In this document: piece after piece, positions 17,260 through 26,099 of the stretch
How the letters are laid out: every line of letters starts with the position of its first letter
How positions within the stretch are numbered: the stretch's first letter is position 1
Assembly (NCBI RefSeq): GCF_003480315.1
Contig: NZ_QUIV01000002.1
Location: 159,406-223,405, forward strand
Reading direction: 5' to 3'
DNA: 64,000 nucleotides
From: Clostridium sp. AM33-3
GTDB lineage: Bacteria > Bacillota > Clostridia > Lachnospirales > Lachnospiraceae
Notes under the pieces: model-generated
What the model saw: the letters and a program-made list of their open reading frames with translations, nothing else
The model's database searches: none
What the model was told of the DNA's origin: nothing
Made by a program: the position numbers and the translations under genes

Positions 17260-19644
17260 ATGGAGAACAACACCTGTCTGGAAAAGCAGCCTCTGTGTGA
17301 GGAAATGCTGGAAAAGATGAACGCCTACTGGCGTGCGGCAAACTATCTGTCTGCCGGTCAGTTATATCTGTTAGATAATCCGCTTTTAAAGAAACCGCTG
17401 AGCATGGATCAGATCAAAAAGAAAATCGTAGGACACTGGGGAACCGTTCCTGGCCAGAACTTTGTGTATGTGCACTGCAATCGTGCTATCAAGCGCTATG
17501 ATCTGGATATGATCCTTCTTTCCGGTCCGGGACATGGCGGAAACTTCCTGATCGCCAACACCTATCTGGACGGAAGCTACAGCGAGGTATATCCGAATAT
17601 CAGCCAGGATGAGGAAGGCATGAAGAAGATGTTCAAGCAGTTCTCCTTCCCGTGCGGTGTTCCGAGCCACTGCGCTCCGGAAACGCCTGGTTCCATCAAC
17701 GAGGGCGGTGAGCTGGGTTACTCCATTGCGCATGCATTTGGCGCCGTGTTTGATAACCCGGACCTGATCGCAACGGTAGTTGTAGGCGATGGCGAGGCCG
17801 AGACCGGTCCGCTTGCAACTTCCTGGCAGTCCAATAAATTCTTAAACCCGGTTACCGATGGTGCAGTTCTTCCAATCCTGCACTTAAATGGTTACAAGAT
17901 CAGCAACCCGACCATTTTCTCCCGTATCCCGCATGACGAGATCAAGTCCTTCTTCGAGGGCTGCGGCTGGAAGCCGTACTTTGTTGAGGGTGATGATCCG
18001 ATGACCATGCACAAGAAGATGGCAGAGACCGTGGATACCGTCATCGAGGAGATCAAAGCCATTCAGAAGCATGCAAGAGAGGAGCAGGATCCGGAGCGTC
18101 CGAAGTGGCCAATGATCATCCTGCGCACTCCGAAGGGCTGGACTGGTCCAAAGGTAGTAGACGGACAGCAGATCGAGGGTTCTTTCCGTGCCCATCAGGT
18201 GCCGATCAGTATGGAAAAACCGGAGCATTTACAGCTGTTAGAAGCGTGGTTAAAGAGCTACCACGCAGAAGAACTGTTTGATGAAACAGGACGTCTGATT
18301 CCGGAACTGGCTGAGCTGGCTCCAAAGGGCAATGCGCGTCTGGGTGCAAACCCGCATGCAAACGGCGGACTGCTGCTGAAAGATTTGCGTCTCCCGGATT
18401 TCCGCAAGTATGGCATTCCAGTTGAGCCGGGCAAGACCAAGGCTCAGGATATGATTGAACTTGGCGGTTATATCCGTGATATCTTTAAGCTCAATGAGGA
18501 CAGCAAGAACTTCCGTATCTTCGGACCGGATGAGAGCATGTCCAATCGTCTGTATAAAGTATTTGAGGAGCAGAACCGCGACTGGAACGGCGAGCTGCTT
18601 CCGACCGATGATAAGCTGGCGAGAAATGGCCGTATCATGGATGGTATGCTGAGTGAGCATATGTGCGAGGGCTGGCTGGAAGGTTACCTGCTGACTGGTC
18701 GTCATGGCTTTTTCGCAAGCTATGAGGCATTTATCCGTATCGTGGATTCCATGGCTGCGCAGCACGCAAAGTGGCTGAAAGTCTGCAACCAACTGTCCTG
18801 GAGACGCCCGATCGCATCCTTAAACTTCATCCTGACTTCCAACGTATGGCAGCAGGACCACAACGGATTTACCCATCAGGATCCGGGATTCTTAGACCAT
18901 ATCGCTAACAAGAAAGCAGACGTTGTCCGCATGTATCTCCCGCCGGATACCAACTGCCTGCTGTCCTGCTTCGATCACTGCATCAAGAGTAAGAACTATG
19001 TGAATGCGATCGTTGCATCCAAGCATCCGAGCTGCCAGTGGCTATCCATGGAGCAGGCTGTAAAGCACTGCACCCAGGGTATCGGTATCTGGGAGTGGGC
19101 AAGCAATGACTGCGGCGAGGAGCCGGATGTTGTTATGGCATGCTGCGGCGATACTCCGACCCTGGAGACCATGGCTGCCGTTACCATTCTGAGAGATGAG
19201 CTTCCTGAGCTGAAGATCCGCGTTGTAAATGTGGTTGACCTGTTCAAGATGGAGTCCGACCATAAGCATCCGCACGGCTTAAGCGATGCAGAGTACGATG
19301 CAATCTTTACTCCGGATAAGCCGGTTATCTTCGCATTCCACGGTTATCCGACCCTGATTCATGAGCTGACCTACGAGCGCAACAACCACAATATGTCTGT
19401 TCATGGTTACCAGGAGGAAGGTACCATCACGACACCGTTCGACATGCGTGTCCAGAACCAGCTTGACCGCTTCAGCCTGGTGAAAGATGCCGTGATGCAT
19501 CTGCCGCAGCTTGGCAATCGTGGTTCTTTCCTGATCCAGAAGATGAACGACAAACTGGTAGAGCACAAGCAGTACATTGCCGAGTACGGCCAGGACCTCG
19601 AAGAGATCCGCAACTGGGAGTGGCATGTACCGGTAGAAAAATAA
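17260..19644 (+). CDS. Xylulose-5-phosphate / fructose-6-phosphate phosphoketolase
   Basis: A 794-residue thiamine-diphosphate enzyme that splits xylulose 5-phosphate (and possibly fructose 6-phosphate) with phosphate to acetyl phosphate plus an aldose phosphate. [15 protein letters not shown] and GDGEAETGP are the two phosphoketolase signatures. ATG 17260 has AAAGAGG upstream; a longer frame from 17209 lacks one. Length matches the family. It is a single gene closed by a terminator and divergent from a LysR regulator. Substrate preference cannot be read from sequence. Confidence 0.96.
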   Translation: MENNTCLEKQPLCEEMLEKMNAYWRAANYLSAGQLYLLDNPLLKKPLSMDQIKKKIVGHWGTVPGQNFVYVHCNRAIKRYDLDMILLSGPGHGGNFLIANTYLDGSYSEVYPNISQDEEGMKKMFKQFSFPCGVPSHCAPETPGSINEGGELGYSIAHAFGAVFDNPDLIATVVVGDGEAETGPLATSWQSNKFLNPVTDGAVLPILHLNGYKISNPTIFSRIPHDEIKSFFEGCGWKPYFVEGDDPMTMHKKMAETVDTVIEEIKAIQKHAREEQDPERPKWPMIILRTPKGWTGPKVVDGQQIEGSFRAHQVPISMEKPEHLQLLEAWLKSYHAEELFDETGRLIPELAELAPKGNARLGANPHANGGLLLKDLRLPDFRKYGIPVEPGKTKAQDMIELGGYIRDIFKLNEDSKNFRIFGPDESMSNRLYKVFEEQNRDWNGELLPTDDKLARNGRIMDGMLSEHMCEGWLEGYLLTGRHGFFASYEAFIRIVDSMAAQHAKWLKVCNQLSWRRPIASLNFILTSNVWQQDHNGFTHQDPGFLDHIANKKADVVRMYLPPDTNCLLSCFDHCIKSKNYVNAIVASKHPSCQWLSMEQAVKHCTQGIGIWEWASNDCGEEPDVVMACCGDTPTLETMAAVTILRDELPELKIRVVNVVDLFKMESDHKHPHGLSDAEYDAIFTPDKPVIFAFHGYPTLIHELTYERNNHNMSVHGYQEEGTITTPFDMRVQNQLDRFSLVKDAVMHLPQLGNRGSFLIQKMNDKLVEHKQYIAEYGQDLEEIRNWEWHVPVEK

Positions 19645-19681
19645 GTACAGATGATAGTGAAACAGAAGTATTATATATAGA

Positions 19682-19715
19682 AGAAACGCCGTCCGCAAAA
19701 TGGGCGGCGTTTCTT
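19682..19715 (+). terminator. Terminator of the phosphoketolase gene
   Basis: AGAAACGCCGTCC (19682-19694) pairs with GGGCGGCGTTTCT (19702-19713 region), one wobble, followed by TTTG. It lies about 40 bp past the stop. Confidence 0.8.
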
Positions 19716-19720
19716 TGTCT

Positions 19721-19759
19721 AAAAAAATCAGCGGAGGTGCCGGTGGCACCTCCGCTGAT
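19721..19759 (-). terminator. Terminator of the hydrogenase operon
   Basis: ATCAGCGGAGGTGCC (19727-19741) and GGCACCTCCGCTGAT (19745-19759) form a perfect 15-bp stem with a 3-base loop. A run of seven A on the plus strand becomes the U-tract on the minus strand, 84 bp past the hydrogenase stop. Confidence 0.9.
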
Positions 19760-19842
19760 CTGGCAGTTGTGGGTATACCGCAGGGCGGCACACCATGTTT
19801 AGAAGGATAATGAGGAAATGAATTACATCGCACGAACCGTCA

Positions 19843-21585
19843 TTACTCCGGATCGTGCATGGACCATGCATTGTGGTCCGTGTGTAAGATCATGTGGGAC
19901 TTGTGGGAAAGAGGATGTTCAAGGAAATCCTGGTACAGCTTTGCCACGTCCTGATTCTCATGGGAGAACCGGATCTTACTGTTCTTGTCGAGGAAGTGCA
20001 GGTTTTCACCGCGCACACCTGCAAGTTCTTTGCCGTCACAGATCGGCTGTCCGCCGCCGCCGACACAGCCGCCGGGGCAGGCCATGACTTCTACGAAGTC
20101 ATAAGATACATCGCCGCGCCGGATCGCCTCGAGGAGTTTTCTTGTGTTGCCGAGGCCACTGACAATGGCGGTGCGGACCGTGGTTCCGTTAAAGTCGAGG
20201 TTTGCTTCTGTGAGTGCATAGTCCTCATTGACGGTACGGATGTCATCAAAGAAATCCGGGTCCGGATTTTTGCCGGACAGGGCATGGTAAGCGGTTCGAA
20301 GTGCCGCCTCCATGACACCGCCGGTTGCGCCGAAGATGACACCGGCACCGGTCCACTCCTGCATGAGGCTGTCTGGCTTTCGGTCAGTCAGCACTTCCGG
20401 CCGGATGTGGGTTTCGCGGAGCATGCGCGTGAACTCTCGTGTGGTCAGCACAATGTCCACGTCTTTCCCTGCGTATTCTTTATAGTAGAAATCCATGTTT
20501 GCCTCTGCCTTTTTGGCAACGCAGGGCATAACGGATACGGTCACAATATTTTCCGGGTCCACGCCGATGGACTGGGCGAAGTAGGTCTTCATGACAGCAC
20601 CAAACATCTGCTGCGGGGATTTCGCGGTCGAAAGCTGCGAAACCATCTCCGGGAACTGGGTTTTTACAAAACGCAGCCAGCCCGGACAGCAGGAGGTGAA
20701 CATCGGTCGGTTGTTTAAGGAACCGCTCTGGAACCGCTCCAGAAATTCGGTTGCTTCTTCCATGATCGTTAAGTCGGCGGAGAAGGACGTGTCGAATACG
20801 TAGTCCGCGCCCATGCGCTTCCAGGCATCTAAAATCTTGCCGACGGTAGCGTCTTCGCGTTTCATTCCCATGGCTTCGCCCCATGCAGTGCGGACTGCGG
20901 GAGCAATCTGGACTACAACGGTTTTCTTTTCATCTGTAATGGCATCCCATACTTTTTCGGTGTCATCGCGCTCGCGCAGGGCGCCCACCGGACAGTGGGT
21001 GATGCACTGGCCGCAGAGGGCACAGTCTGCATCGGTGATCTTGCGGTTGCCTTTGACATTGACGGTGGTTCTGGAACCGGTACTGGTCACATCCCAGATA
21101 CCCAGTCCCTGCACTTTATCGCAGACCTGGATGCAGCGCATGCACTTGATGCACTTTTCCGTGTCGCGGATGAGCGGGAAATTCTTATCCCATGGAGCAT
21201 GTTCTACACGCTCTTTAAACGGAAGGTCGATGATGTTTAAGTCGTTTGAAAGCGTCTGCAGGGTACAGTTGCCGCTGCGGACACAGGTTGCGCACTTAAA
21301 GTCGTGCTGGGAGAGAATGAGCTGTACATTCTGTTTTCTTGCCACACGGACCCTCGGACTGTTTGTCAGGATCTCCAGTCCCTCCTGCACTTTATTGTTG
21401 CAGGAGGTTACCAGCTGCTCTTTTCCGACAACCTCCACGAGACATACGCGGCAAGCCGCAATCTCGTTGATATTTTTTAAATAGCAGAGCTTTGGAATGT
21501 CGATTCCTGCAAGGGCAGCCGCTTCCATAATGGTGGTTCCCTCCGGAACCGAGATTTCGTTATGATCGATCTTTAAATTTACCAT
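19843..21585 (-). CDS. [FeFe]-hydrogenase catalytic subunit (HydA-like)
   Basis: A 580-residue hydrogenase. In order: a [2Fe-2S] domain (Cys34, 45, 48, 62), a His94/Cys98/101/107 cluster, two [4Fe-4S] clusters (Cys145/148/151/155 and 188/191/194/198), then the H-cluster domain with L1 TSCCPGW (297-303), L2 MPCVAKK (353-359) and L3 MACPGGCVGGGGQP (501-514). It reduces protons to H2. Its ATG overlaps the stop of the upstream flavoprotein by 7 bases, so translation is coupled and the two likely form a complex using NAD(P)H. The organisation matches multimeric, possibly bifurcating hydrogenases, but the usual NuoE-like subunit is absent here. Confidence 0.96.
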   Translation of the reverse strand: MVNLKIDHNEISVPEGTTIMEAAALAGIDIPKLCYLKNINEIAACRVCLVEVVGKEQLVTSCNNKVQEGLEILTNSPRVRVARKQNVQLILSQHDFKCATCVRSGNCTLQTLSNDLNIIDLPFKERVEHAPWDKNFPLIRDTEKCIKCMRCIQVCDKVQGLGIWDVTSTGSRTTVNVKGNRKITDADCALCGQCITHCPVGALRERDDTEKVWDAITDEKKTVVVQIAPAVRTAWGEAMGMKREDATVGKILDAWKRMGADYVFDTSFSADLTIMEEATEFLERFQSGSLNNRPMFTSCCPGWLRFVKTQFPEMVSQLSTAKSPQQMFGAVMKTYFAQSIGVDPENIVTVSVMPCVAKKAEANMDFYYKEYAGKDVDIVLTTREFTRMLRETHIRPEVLTDRKPDSLMQEWTGAGVIFGATGGVMEAALRTAYHALSGKNPDPDFFDDIRTVNEDYALTEANLDFNGTTVRTAIVSGLGNTRKLLEAIRRGDVSYDFVEVMACPGGCVGGGGQPICDGKELAGVRGENLHFLDKNSKIRFSHENQDVAKLYQDFLEHPLSHKSHMILHTDHNAWSMHDPE

Positions 21586-23411
21586 TTGTTTTCACGACCT
21601 CCTTTGAAGATTCCATAGCCGAAGTGATCGCAGCCGAGGCAGCGGCTTGCTTCCTGTCTTGCTTCTGCTTCGGTCATGCAGTTTTCCACGCCTTCGAAAT
21701 CGCAGACGCGCTCACAGGCCTCGCGCTCGGTCATATTGACACGGCCACATGGAATGCGGTCACGCAGATCAGGCTCCGGAAGCACAACATCGCAGCTGAT
21801 CGTGTGACGGAAACCAAGATATTCGTCGATGTTTGCCGCAACGACCTTGGCAGCGGCAATGGCTTTGATTACGGATGCCGGACCGGACGCGCAGTCGCCG
21901 CCTGCAAATACGCCAGGCATATTGTCGAAACCGCCGTAGCGCTCGGTCTGGATCTTGCCGCGGTTGACCGGAAGACCGGCTTCCTCGAAGTGCTGGAATT
22001 CGATATCCTGTCCGATTGCCACGATCAGGGTCTGGCACGGAACAAAGATATCCGGCTCGCCGGTCGCACGCACACTGGCTCTGCCGCCTTTAATCTTGCT
22101 GATCATCTGCGGGGTGACATAGACACCGCGCACATGGTTGTTTTCATCGACATCGATCCGGGCCGGAGCCATCAGGGTTTTTACTTCAATGCCCTCGGCA
22201 ACAGCGCCTTCAATCTCACCCGGAAGTGCAGTCATATCAGCTACACGGCGCCGGTAGAGGATAGAAACCTTCTTTGCACCGAGACGTTTTGCTGTTCGGA
22301 CTGCATCCATGGAAACGTTGCCGCCGCCAATGACAGCAACCTCCTGTCCGCTCAGATCCGGATTTAAGTTCTTTCCGACATCACGCAGGAAGCGGACTGC
22401 GGAGATGACACCTTCTGCAGATTCTCCTTCAATGCCAAGCTTTTTATCTGTGCTTGCGCCGATGGTGATGAGCACGGCATCGTATTCCTTGCGCAGTTCC
22501 TGAATTGTAATGTCAGTACCGATCCGTTTTCCGTACTCGACTTTCACACCAGTCTCCAGAATGGCGTTGATATCGTCATCAAGACGCTCCTTTGGCAGAC
22601 GGTAGTTCGGGATGCCGTAGCGGAGCATGCCGCCCAGTTTCGGGAGCATTTCAAAAACGGTGGTCTGATGTCCCATGAGCTGCAGATAATAAGCTGCGCT
22701 TAAGCCGCCCGGGCCGCCGCCGATGATGGCGATCTTTTTGCCGGTGGAAGCAGCACAGGATGGCGGAGGAACTTTGCCAGCATAATCTGCTGCGAAGCGT
22801 TTCAATCCGCGGATGTTGACGGCATCGTCAATGATGTTTCTGCGGCAGCGGGCCTCACATGGATGCTCACAGATGAAGCCGCAGGTGGTCGGAAATGGAT
22901 TGTCCTTGCGGATCAGACGGATGGCATCGGCGTAGCGGCCTTCGCGTACCAGGGAAACATAGCCTGGTATATCCACATGTGCTGGGCAAAGGGAAACGCA
23001 CGGAACCGGCTGCGTGTAGTTGCAGGTACAGCGGCCCTGATGAACGTGTTCCTCATAGTCCTCACGGCATTCTTTTAAGCTTCGGTATACCGTATGGGCA
23101 GCTTCGTAGCCAATGGCACAGTCAGCACCGTTCATAATACTCTGGGACAGTTCCTCCATGAGCTTTAAGGTTTCCATGGTGGCTTCCCCGTTCATAACAT
23201 CGGTGAGCAGGTTCTTTAACTGCCACAGGCCGACACGGCACGGGACACATTTGCCGCAGGTGTGGGTGTGGCACATCTCCACAAAGGCTCTGGTCATGTC
23301 AACCGGGCAGAGACCTGGCGGACTGGATTCGATTCGGCGTTCCAGGTCTTTGTACAGCTCCTCAATCATGAGCTGAGCCTGGTTGGGACTGGTGATTTCC
23401 AAACGACTCAT
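21579..23411 (-). CDS. NAD(P)H flavoprotein: NuoF-type Fe-S domain fused to a GltD/NfnB-like module
   Basis: A 610-residue protein with an unusual order. Residues 45-100 carry CGKCVPC with Cys52/55/58 and Cys98, the [4Fe-4S] site of NuoF/HydB, but the FMN- and NADH-binding NuoF core is missing. Residues about 135-200 hold the GltD-type Cys clusters (CVSLCPAHVDIPGY, CGFICEHPCEARC). An FAD GGGPGG site and an NAD(P) site, VIGGGNVSMDA, follow. The C-terminus adds a Cys-rich region ending EASRCLGCD. By inference it is the pyridine-nucleotide entry for the hydrogenase encoded immediately downstream. GGAGG precedes the ATG. Confidence 0.88.
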   Translation of the reverse strand: MSRLEITSPNQAQLMIEELYKDLERRIESSPPGLCPVDMTRAFVEMCHTHTCGKCVPCRVGLWQLKNLLTDVMNGEATMETLKLMEELSQSIMNGADCAIGYEAAHTVYRSLKECREDYEEHVHQGRCTCNYTQPVPCVSLCPAHVDIPGYVSLVREGRYADAIRLIRKDNPFPTTCGFICEHPCEARCRRNIIDDAVNIRGLKRFAADYAGKVPPPSCAASTGKKIAIIGGGPGGLSAAYYLQLMGHQTTVFEMLPKLGGMLRYGIPNYRLPKERLDDDINAILETGVKVEYGKRIGTDITIQELRKEYDAVLITIGASTDKKLGIEGESAEGVISAVRFLRDVGKNLNPDLSGQEVAVIGGGNVSMDAVRTAKRLGAKKVSILYRRRVADMTALPGEIEGAVAEGIEVKTLMAPARIDVDENNHVRGVYVTPQMISKIKGGRASVRATGEPDIFVPCQTLIVAIGQDIEFQHFEEAGLPVNRGKIQTERYGGFDNMPGVFAGGDCASGPASVIKAIAAAKVVAANIDEYLGFRHTISCDVVLPEPDLRDRIPCGRVNMTEREACERVCDFEGVENCMTEAEARQEASRCLGCDHFGYGIFKGGRENKW

Positions 23412-23505
23412 AGTAGGTGTTCCTCCCTTTTTGTTAGGTGGCCATGCGCTTGATCGCCACGTTATTGTACAAAATGATGATGTTTCTCAAATACAACTGC
23501 CTCTA

Positions 23506-23534
23506 AGTATACAGAGTGCCAGAGAAAAAGGCAA
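23506..23534 (-). promoter_or_regulatory. Promoter of the hydrogenase operon
   Basis: On the minus strand -35 TTGCCT (23529-23534), 17 bp, -10 TATACT (23506-23511). The leader is about 90 bases. Confidence 0.7.
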
Positions 23535-23580
23535 GCAAAAACTAAAAATTTTTTAGGTTTTCTAAAAGTTTGTCAGAAAT

Positions 23581-23629
23581 AAAACAAAGGAAGCCGCATT
23601 CCGGGTCTTTGGACCTTTCATGCGACTCC
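23581..23629 (-). terminator. Hairpin downstream of the cupin gene, probable terminator
   Basis: On the minus strand a long interrupted hairpin (CGCAT/ATGCG outer, GGTC/GACC inner) is followed by TTTGTTTT. It separates the cupin gene from the hydrogenase promoter. A second inverted repeat, GCGGTC/GACCGC, lies at 23693-23712. The remainder of the 382-bp gap (23412-23793) holds no gene that I can support. Confidence 0.5.
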
Positions 23630-23793
23630 CTTCTGGGTATCTTATAAACTTAAAACTTTTTCTCATATTATCCGGCAAGACAGCCGCACTGCGCGGTCCT
23701 TGAAATGACCGCAGCTGAGACCAAGTATACAATAGGACCGCTTGTTTGGGCAAGTCTTGTTTTGTTTCCAGTTGAATCTTTTTTTCTCAACAA

Positions 23794-24123
23794 CTAAAAT
23801 ACCACAACCAGCAGCATCTTAAACTGCTCCTGTCCATACACGGCATGCGGATGCTTTGCCGGCATAATGATGGATTCCCCTTCGTGCAGTTCATATGCCT
23901 TGCCGTCGATGGTGATGCGGCCAACGCCGTCTAAGCAGGTCACGAATGCGTCACCGCCGGATTCGTGGGTGCTGATCTCCTCGTCCTTGTCGAACGCGAA
24001 GAGGGTAACGCTTAAGGCATCGTTCTGGGCGAGAGTCTTGCTGACTACCTGGCCTTTCTGGTAGGAAACCTCATCCTTTAATGTGAGAACCTGGGACTTG
24101 TCGATATTTTTGATAAAGCTCAT
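23794..24123 (-). CDS. Small single-domain cupin protein
   Basis: A 109-residue cupin. The conserved barrel motifs are STHESGGDAFV with the first metal His/Glu region, DGVGRITIDGKAYEL, and MPAKHPHAV for the second. Such small cupins are of unknown specific function. ATG 24123 is chosen because AGGAGG lies nine bases upstream; a longer frame to 24345 would run across the promoter. The leader carries the CGTAACTG/CAGTTAC hairpin, and the promoter carries the same GTTG-N6-CAAC site as hcp, so a role in a redox or nitrosative response is possible. Confidence 0.88.
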   Translation of the reverse strand: MSFIKNIDKSQVLTLKDEVSYQKGQVVSKTLAQNDALSVTLFAFDKDEEISTHESGGDAFVTCLDGVGRITIDGKAYELHEGESIIMPAKHPHAVYGQEQFKMLLVVVF

Positions 24124-24160
24124 GATGATAAACCTCCTTGAATGTTGGATAAAATCTGCC

Positions 24161-24187
24161 CGTAACTGTTTTATGCTAGCAGTTACA
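24161..24187. repeat. Inverted repeat CGTAACTG / CAGTTAC in the cupin leader
   Basis: GTAACTG (24162-24168) and CAGTTAC (24180-24186) are perfect 7-bp arms around 11 bases. It lies downstream of the predicted transcription start and 37 bases before the ATG, so it would form a hairpin in the mRNA leader. Related to 4088-4116 and 34193-34220. Confidence 0.7.
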
Positions 24188-24196
24188 TATGACTCT

Positions 24197-24238
24197 ATTA
24201 TAAACGCAATAGCAAAGAAAATCCGTTGTCCAGGCAAC
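24197..24238 (-). promoter_or_regulatory. Cupin promoter with GTTG-N6-CAAC activator-type site
   Basis: -10 TATAAT (24197-24202) reads on the minus strand with no good -35. GTTG (24225-24228), N6, CAAC (24235-24238) ends 22 bp upstream of it. This is the same half-site and the same distance as at hcp, placing the centre near -41.5. Confidence 0.6.
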
Positions 24239-24322
24239 AAAATGTTGAAATAGAAGCTATGCTGCAAAATTTGTTGTTTGTGCGATATATGAGCAGTGAC
24301 GAAAACATTCCTTTCTGTCAGG

Positions 24323-24351
24323 TTGACGCCTTTTCTACTTTGCATTAGAAT
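24323..24351 (+). promoter_or_regulatory. Promoter of the malic enzyme gene
   Basis: TTGACG (24323-24328), 17 bp, TAGAAT (24346-24351). The predicted start near 24358 gives a leader of about 160 bases, much longer than elsewhere in the window. Confidence 0.7.
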
Positions 24352-24358
24352 GAAACCA

Positions 24359-24461
24359 GCTGTAACGCATCAGAAAACCAGAATGGCAGATCTATTGGCA
24401 CCGTTACGCGGTCAGGCGCATGCGGGACGGCAATGCCAGATTCTGACAGAAAGTTAACAGC
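24359..24461 (+). ncRNA. Structured 5' leader of malic enzyme, riboswitch-like candidate
   Basis: A closing stem pairs GCTGTAAC (24359-24366) with GTTAACAGC (24453-24461). Inside it, CAGAATGGCA (24379-24388) pairs with TGCCAGATTCTG (24434-24445, two-base bulge), and ACCG/CGGT (24400-24412) closes a small hairpin. A multi-branched fold closed by a terminal stem resembles a riboswitch aptamer. I do not recognise a known class. No clear terminator hairpin follows, so any control would be translational or unknown. Confidence 0.4.
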
Positions 24462-24519
24462 CGTTTTGGAAAAATTGATGTGAATGTAGAAAATTTAACA
24501 AACACAGGAAGACAAACTG

Positions 24520-25362
24520 GTGGATAAGAAGCAGCTTGCAATTGAAAAACACAAAGAATGGAAGGGAAAAATTGAGGTCATTTCCCGTGCGAAGGTTACA
24601 ACTCCGGAGGAGCTGTCCATCGCCTACACCCCGGGCGTGGCAGAGCCGTGCCTGCTGATCGCAGAGGATGAGGACAAGGCTTACGATTATACCCGTAAAG
24701 GCAATCTGGTTGCTGTCATCACAGACGGAACCGCAGTGCTGGGACTTGGCGATATCGGACCGTCTGCTGGTATGCCGGTTATGGAAGGAAAGTGCGCACT
24801 CTTTAAAACATTTGCAGATGTAGACGCATTTCCGCTGTGTGTGGATTCCAAGGATGTGGACACCATCGTCAATACCATTGCCCTGATCTCCAAGAGCTTT
24901 GGCGGCATCAACCTGGAGGATATTGCAGCTCCGCGTTGTTTTGAGATTGAGAAAAAGCTGAAAGAGCGCTGTGACATTCCGGTCTTCCACGATGACCAGC
25001 ACGGTATTGTATTTGCCATGGCAAACCCGGTTCCGGAGATCATGCCGGATGAGGCAAAAGCAGGCGGTGCAGCCGTAGTTGGTACCGGACGTTCTGATTA
25101 TCCGAACCAGATCAACAATGTGCTGGTATTCCCGGGACTCTTCAAGGGCGTTCTTGCAGTACGTGCGAAAGACATTACCGAGAAGATGAAGATCGCGGCA
25201 GCGCATGCGATTGCTTCCGTCATTCCGGAGGAGGAACTGAATGCAGAATATGTTATTCCGTCTTCCTTTGACAAGAGAGTTGCCCTGGCAGTGGCCAATG
25301 CCGTAGCGAAGGCGGCAGTGGAGGAGGGCATCAACCGTGTGCCGTATGAAGAAATTAAATAA
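24520..25362 (+). pseudogene. NAD-dependent malic enzyme with an internal in-frame deletion
   Basis: The frame codes for 280 residues, while bacterial malic enzymes have about 380-390. The N-terminal catalytic part is normal (AYTPGVAEP with the catalytic Tyr, [28 protein letters not shown], and FHDDQHG for metal binding). It then jumps at about base 25006 straight to [17 protein letters not shown]. Roughly 105-110 residues are missing, including the GXGXXG NAD-binding core. The remainder runs normally to the C-terminus. Start is GTG 24520 with AGGAAG upstream. The product should not bind NAD, so malate decarboxylation to pyruvate is probably lost. An assembly join is the alternative. Confidence 0.8.
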
Positions 25363-25423
25363 AAAAGGATAGCCCAAAACTTATATTAAGATAAGAAGAA
25401 ACTTATTTAGGCAGAAAATCGTT

Positions 25424-25459
25424 AAAACCGTCACATTTTTCGAGTGTGACGGTTTTTTT
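25424..25459 (+). terminator. Terminator after the malic enzyme gene
   Basis: AAAACCGTCACA (25424-25435) pairs with TGTGACGGTTTT (25445-25456), followed by further T. Confidence 0.9.
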
Positions 25460-25594
25460 GGTATAAATGTGCATTAAACTGGCAAGTATGACAATTTTTC
25501 TCAGTTATTTCTGTGAAAATGTTCGATAAAAAAATGACATAAATATTTGCAATGTGCAAGATTCACTATTTTTCAACGAAACATCTATTCATAA

Positions 25595-25623
25595 TGGACA
25601 AAGTTAAAAAATTTGGGTATAAT
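25595..25623 (+). promoter_or_regulatory. Promoter of the ATP synthase operon
   Basis: TGGACA (25595-25600), 17 bp, TATAAT (25618-25623). Its predicted start near 25630 rules out the ATG at 25626 as start of the first gene. Confidence 0.7.
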
Positions 25624-25661
25624 AGATGTTACATGCAAAAATGCAGAAAGAGGTGGGAACA

Positions 25662-26099
25662 GTGCATTATAAGAGAAGCGTATTCCGAAGTCTTGCCATG
25701 GTGACGCAGCTTGGTTTCAGTGTGCTGACGCCGATCCTCCTCTGTGTTTACACAGGTTATCTGGTGGATTCCCATTTTGGGACGAAGCTCATGGTGCCGA
25801 TGCTGATCCTGGGTGTTCTGGCAGGCGGACGCTGCGGCTGGGTCATGGCGAGAAATACTCTTTTGCAGGAGCAGAAAGAGGATGAGCGCTTACGGCAGCA
25901 GCAGAGTGCAGGGCAGGGACGAAGCGGAATCAGCAAACCAAAACAGCCAAGCCGCATTTTGCGTGAGGGCAGCCAGACAGAAAACGGCACAGCCGGTCGG
26001 TCGGGCAGCATGCATGCAGAAACTGGCAGTATGCAGAACATGGAAACAGATGCTGGACAGACAGTAAAGGAGGCAGATCACAATGGAATGGCTGAGTAA
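25662..26099 (+). CDS. AtpZ/AtpI-like membrane protein at the head of the ATP synthase operon
   Basis: A 145-residue protein with two membrane segments near 15-36 and 43-63 (GFSVLTPILLCVYTGYLVD, MVPMLILGVLAGGRCGWVMA), the AtpZ/I pattern. AtpZ-type proteins are thought to help Mg2+ supply or c-ring assembly. A hydrophilic Gln/Ser/Gly-rich tail of about 65 residues is longer than usual. GTG 25662 is chosen for the AGAGGTGG site just upstream; ATG 25641 is an alternative. It overlaps the next gene by 17 bases. Confidence 0.75.
   Translation: MHYKRSVFRSLAMVTQLGFSVLTPILLCVYTGYLVDSHFGTKLMVPMLILGVLAGGRCGWVMARNTLLQEQKEDERLRQQQSAGQGRSGISKPKQPSRILREGSQTENGTAGRSGSMHAETGSMQNMETDAGQTVKEADHNGMAE

Noticed and set aside
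21579..23411. Glutamate synthase small subunit
   Set aside because: The GltD-like module is real, but the N-terminal NuoF-type cluster and the overlap with the hydrogenase gene argue for an electron-transfer partner of hydrogenase.
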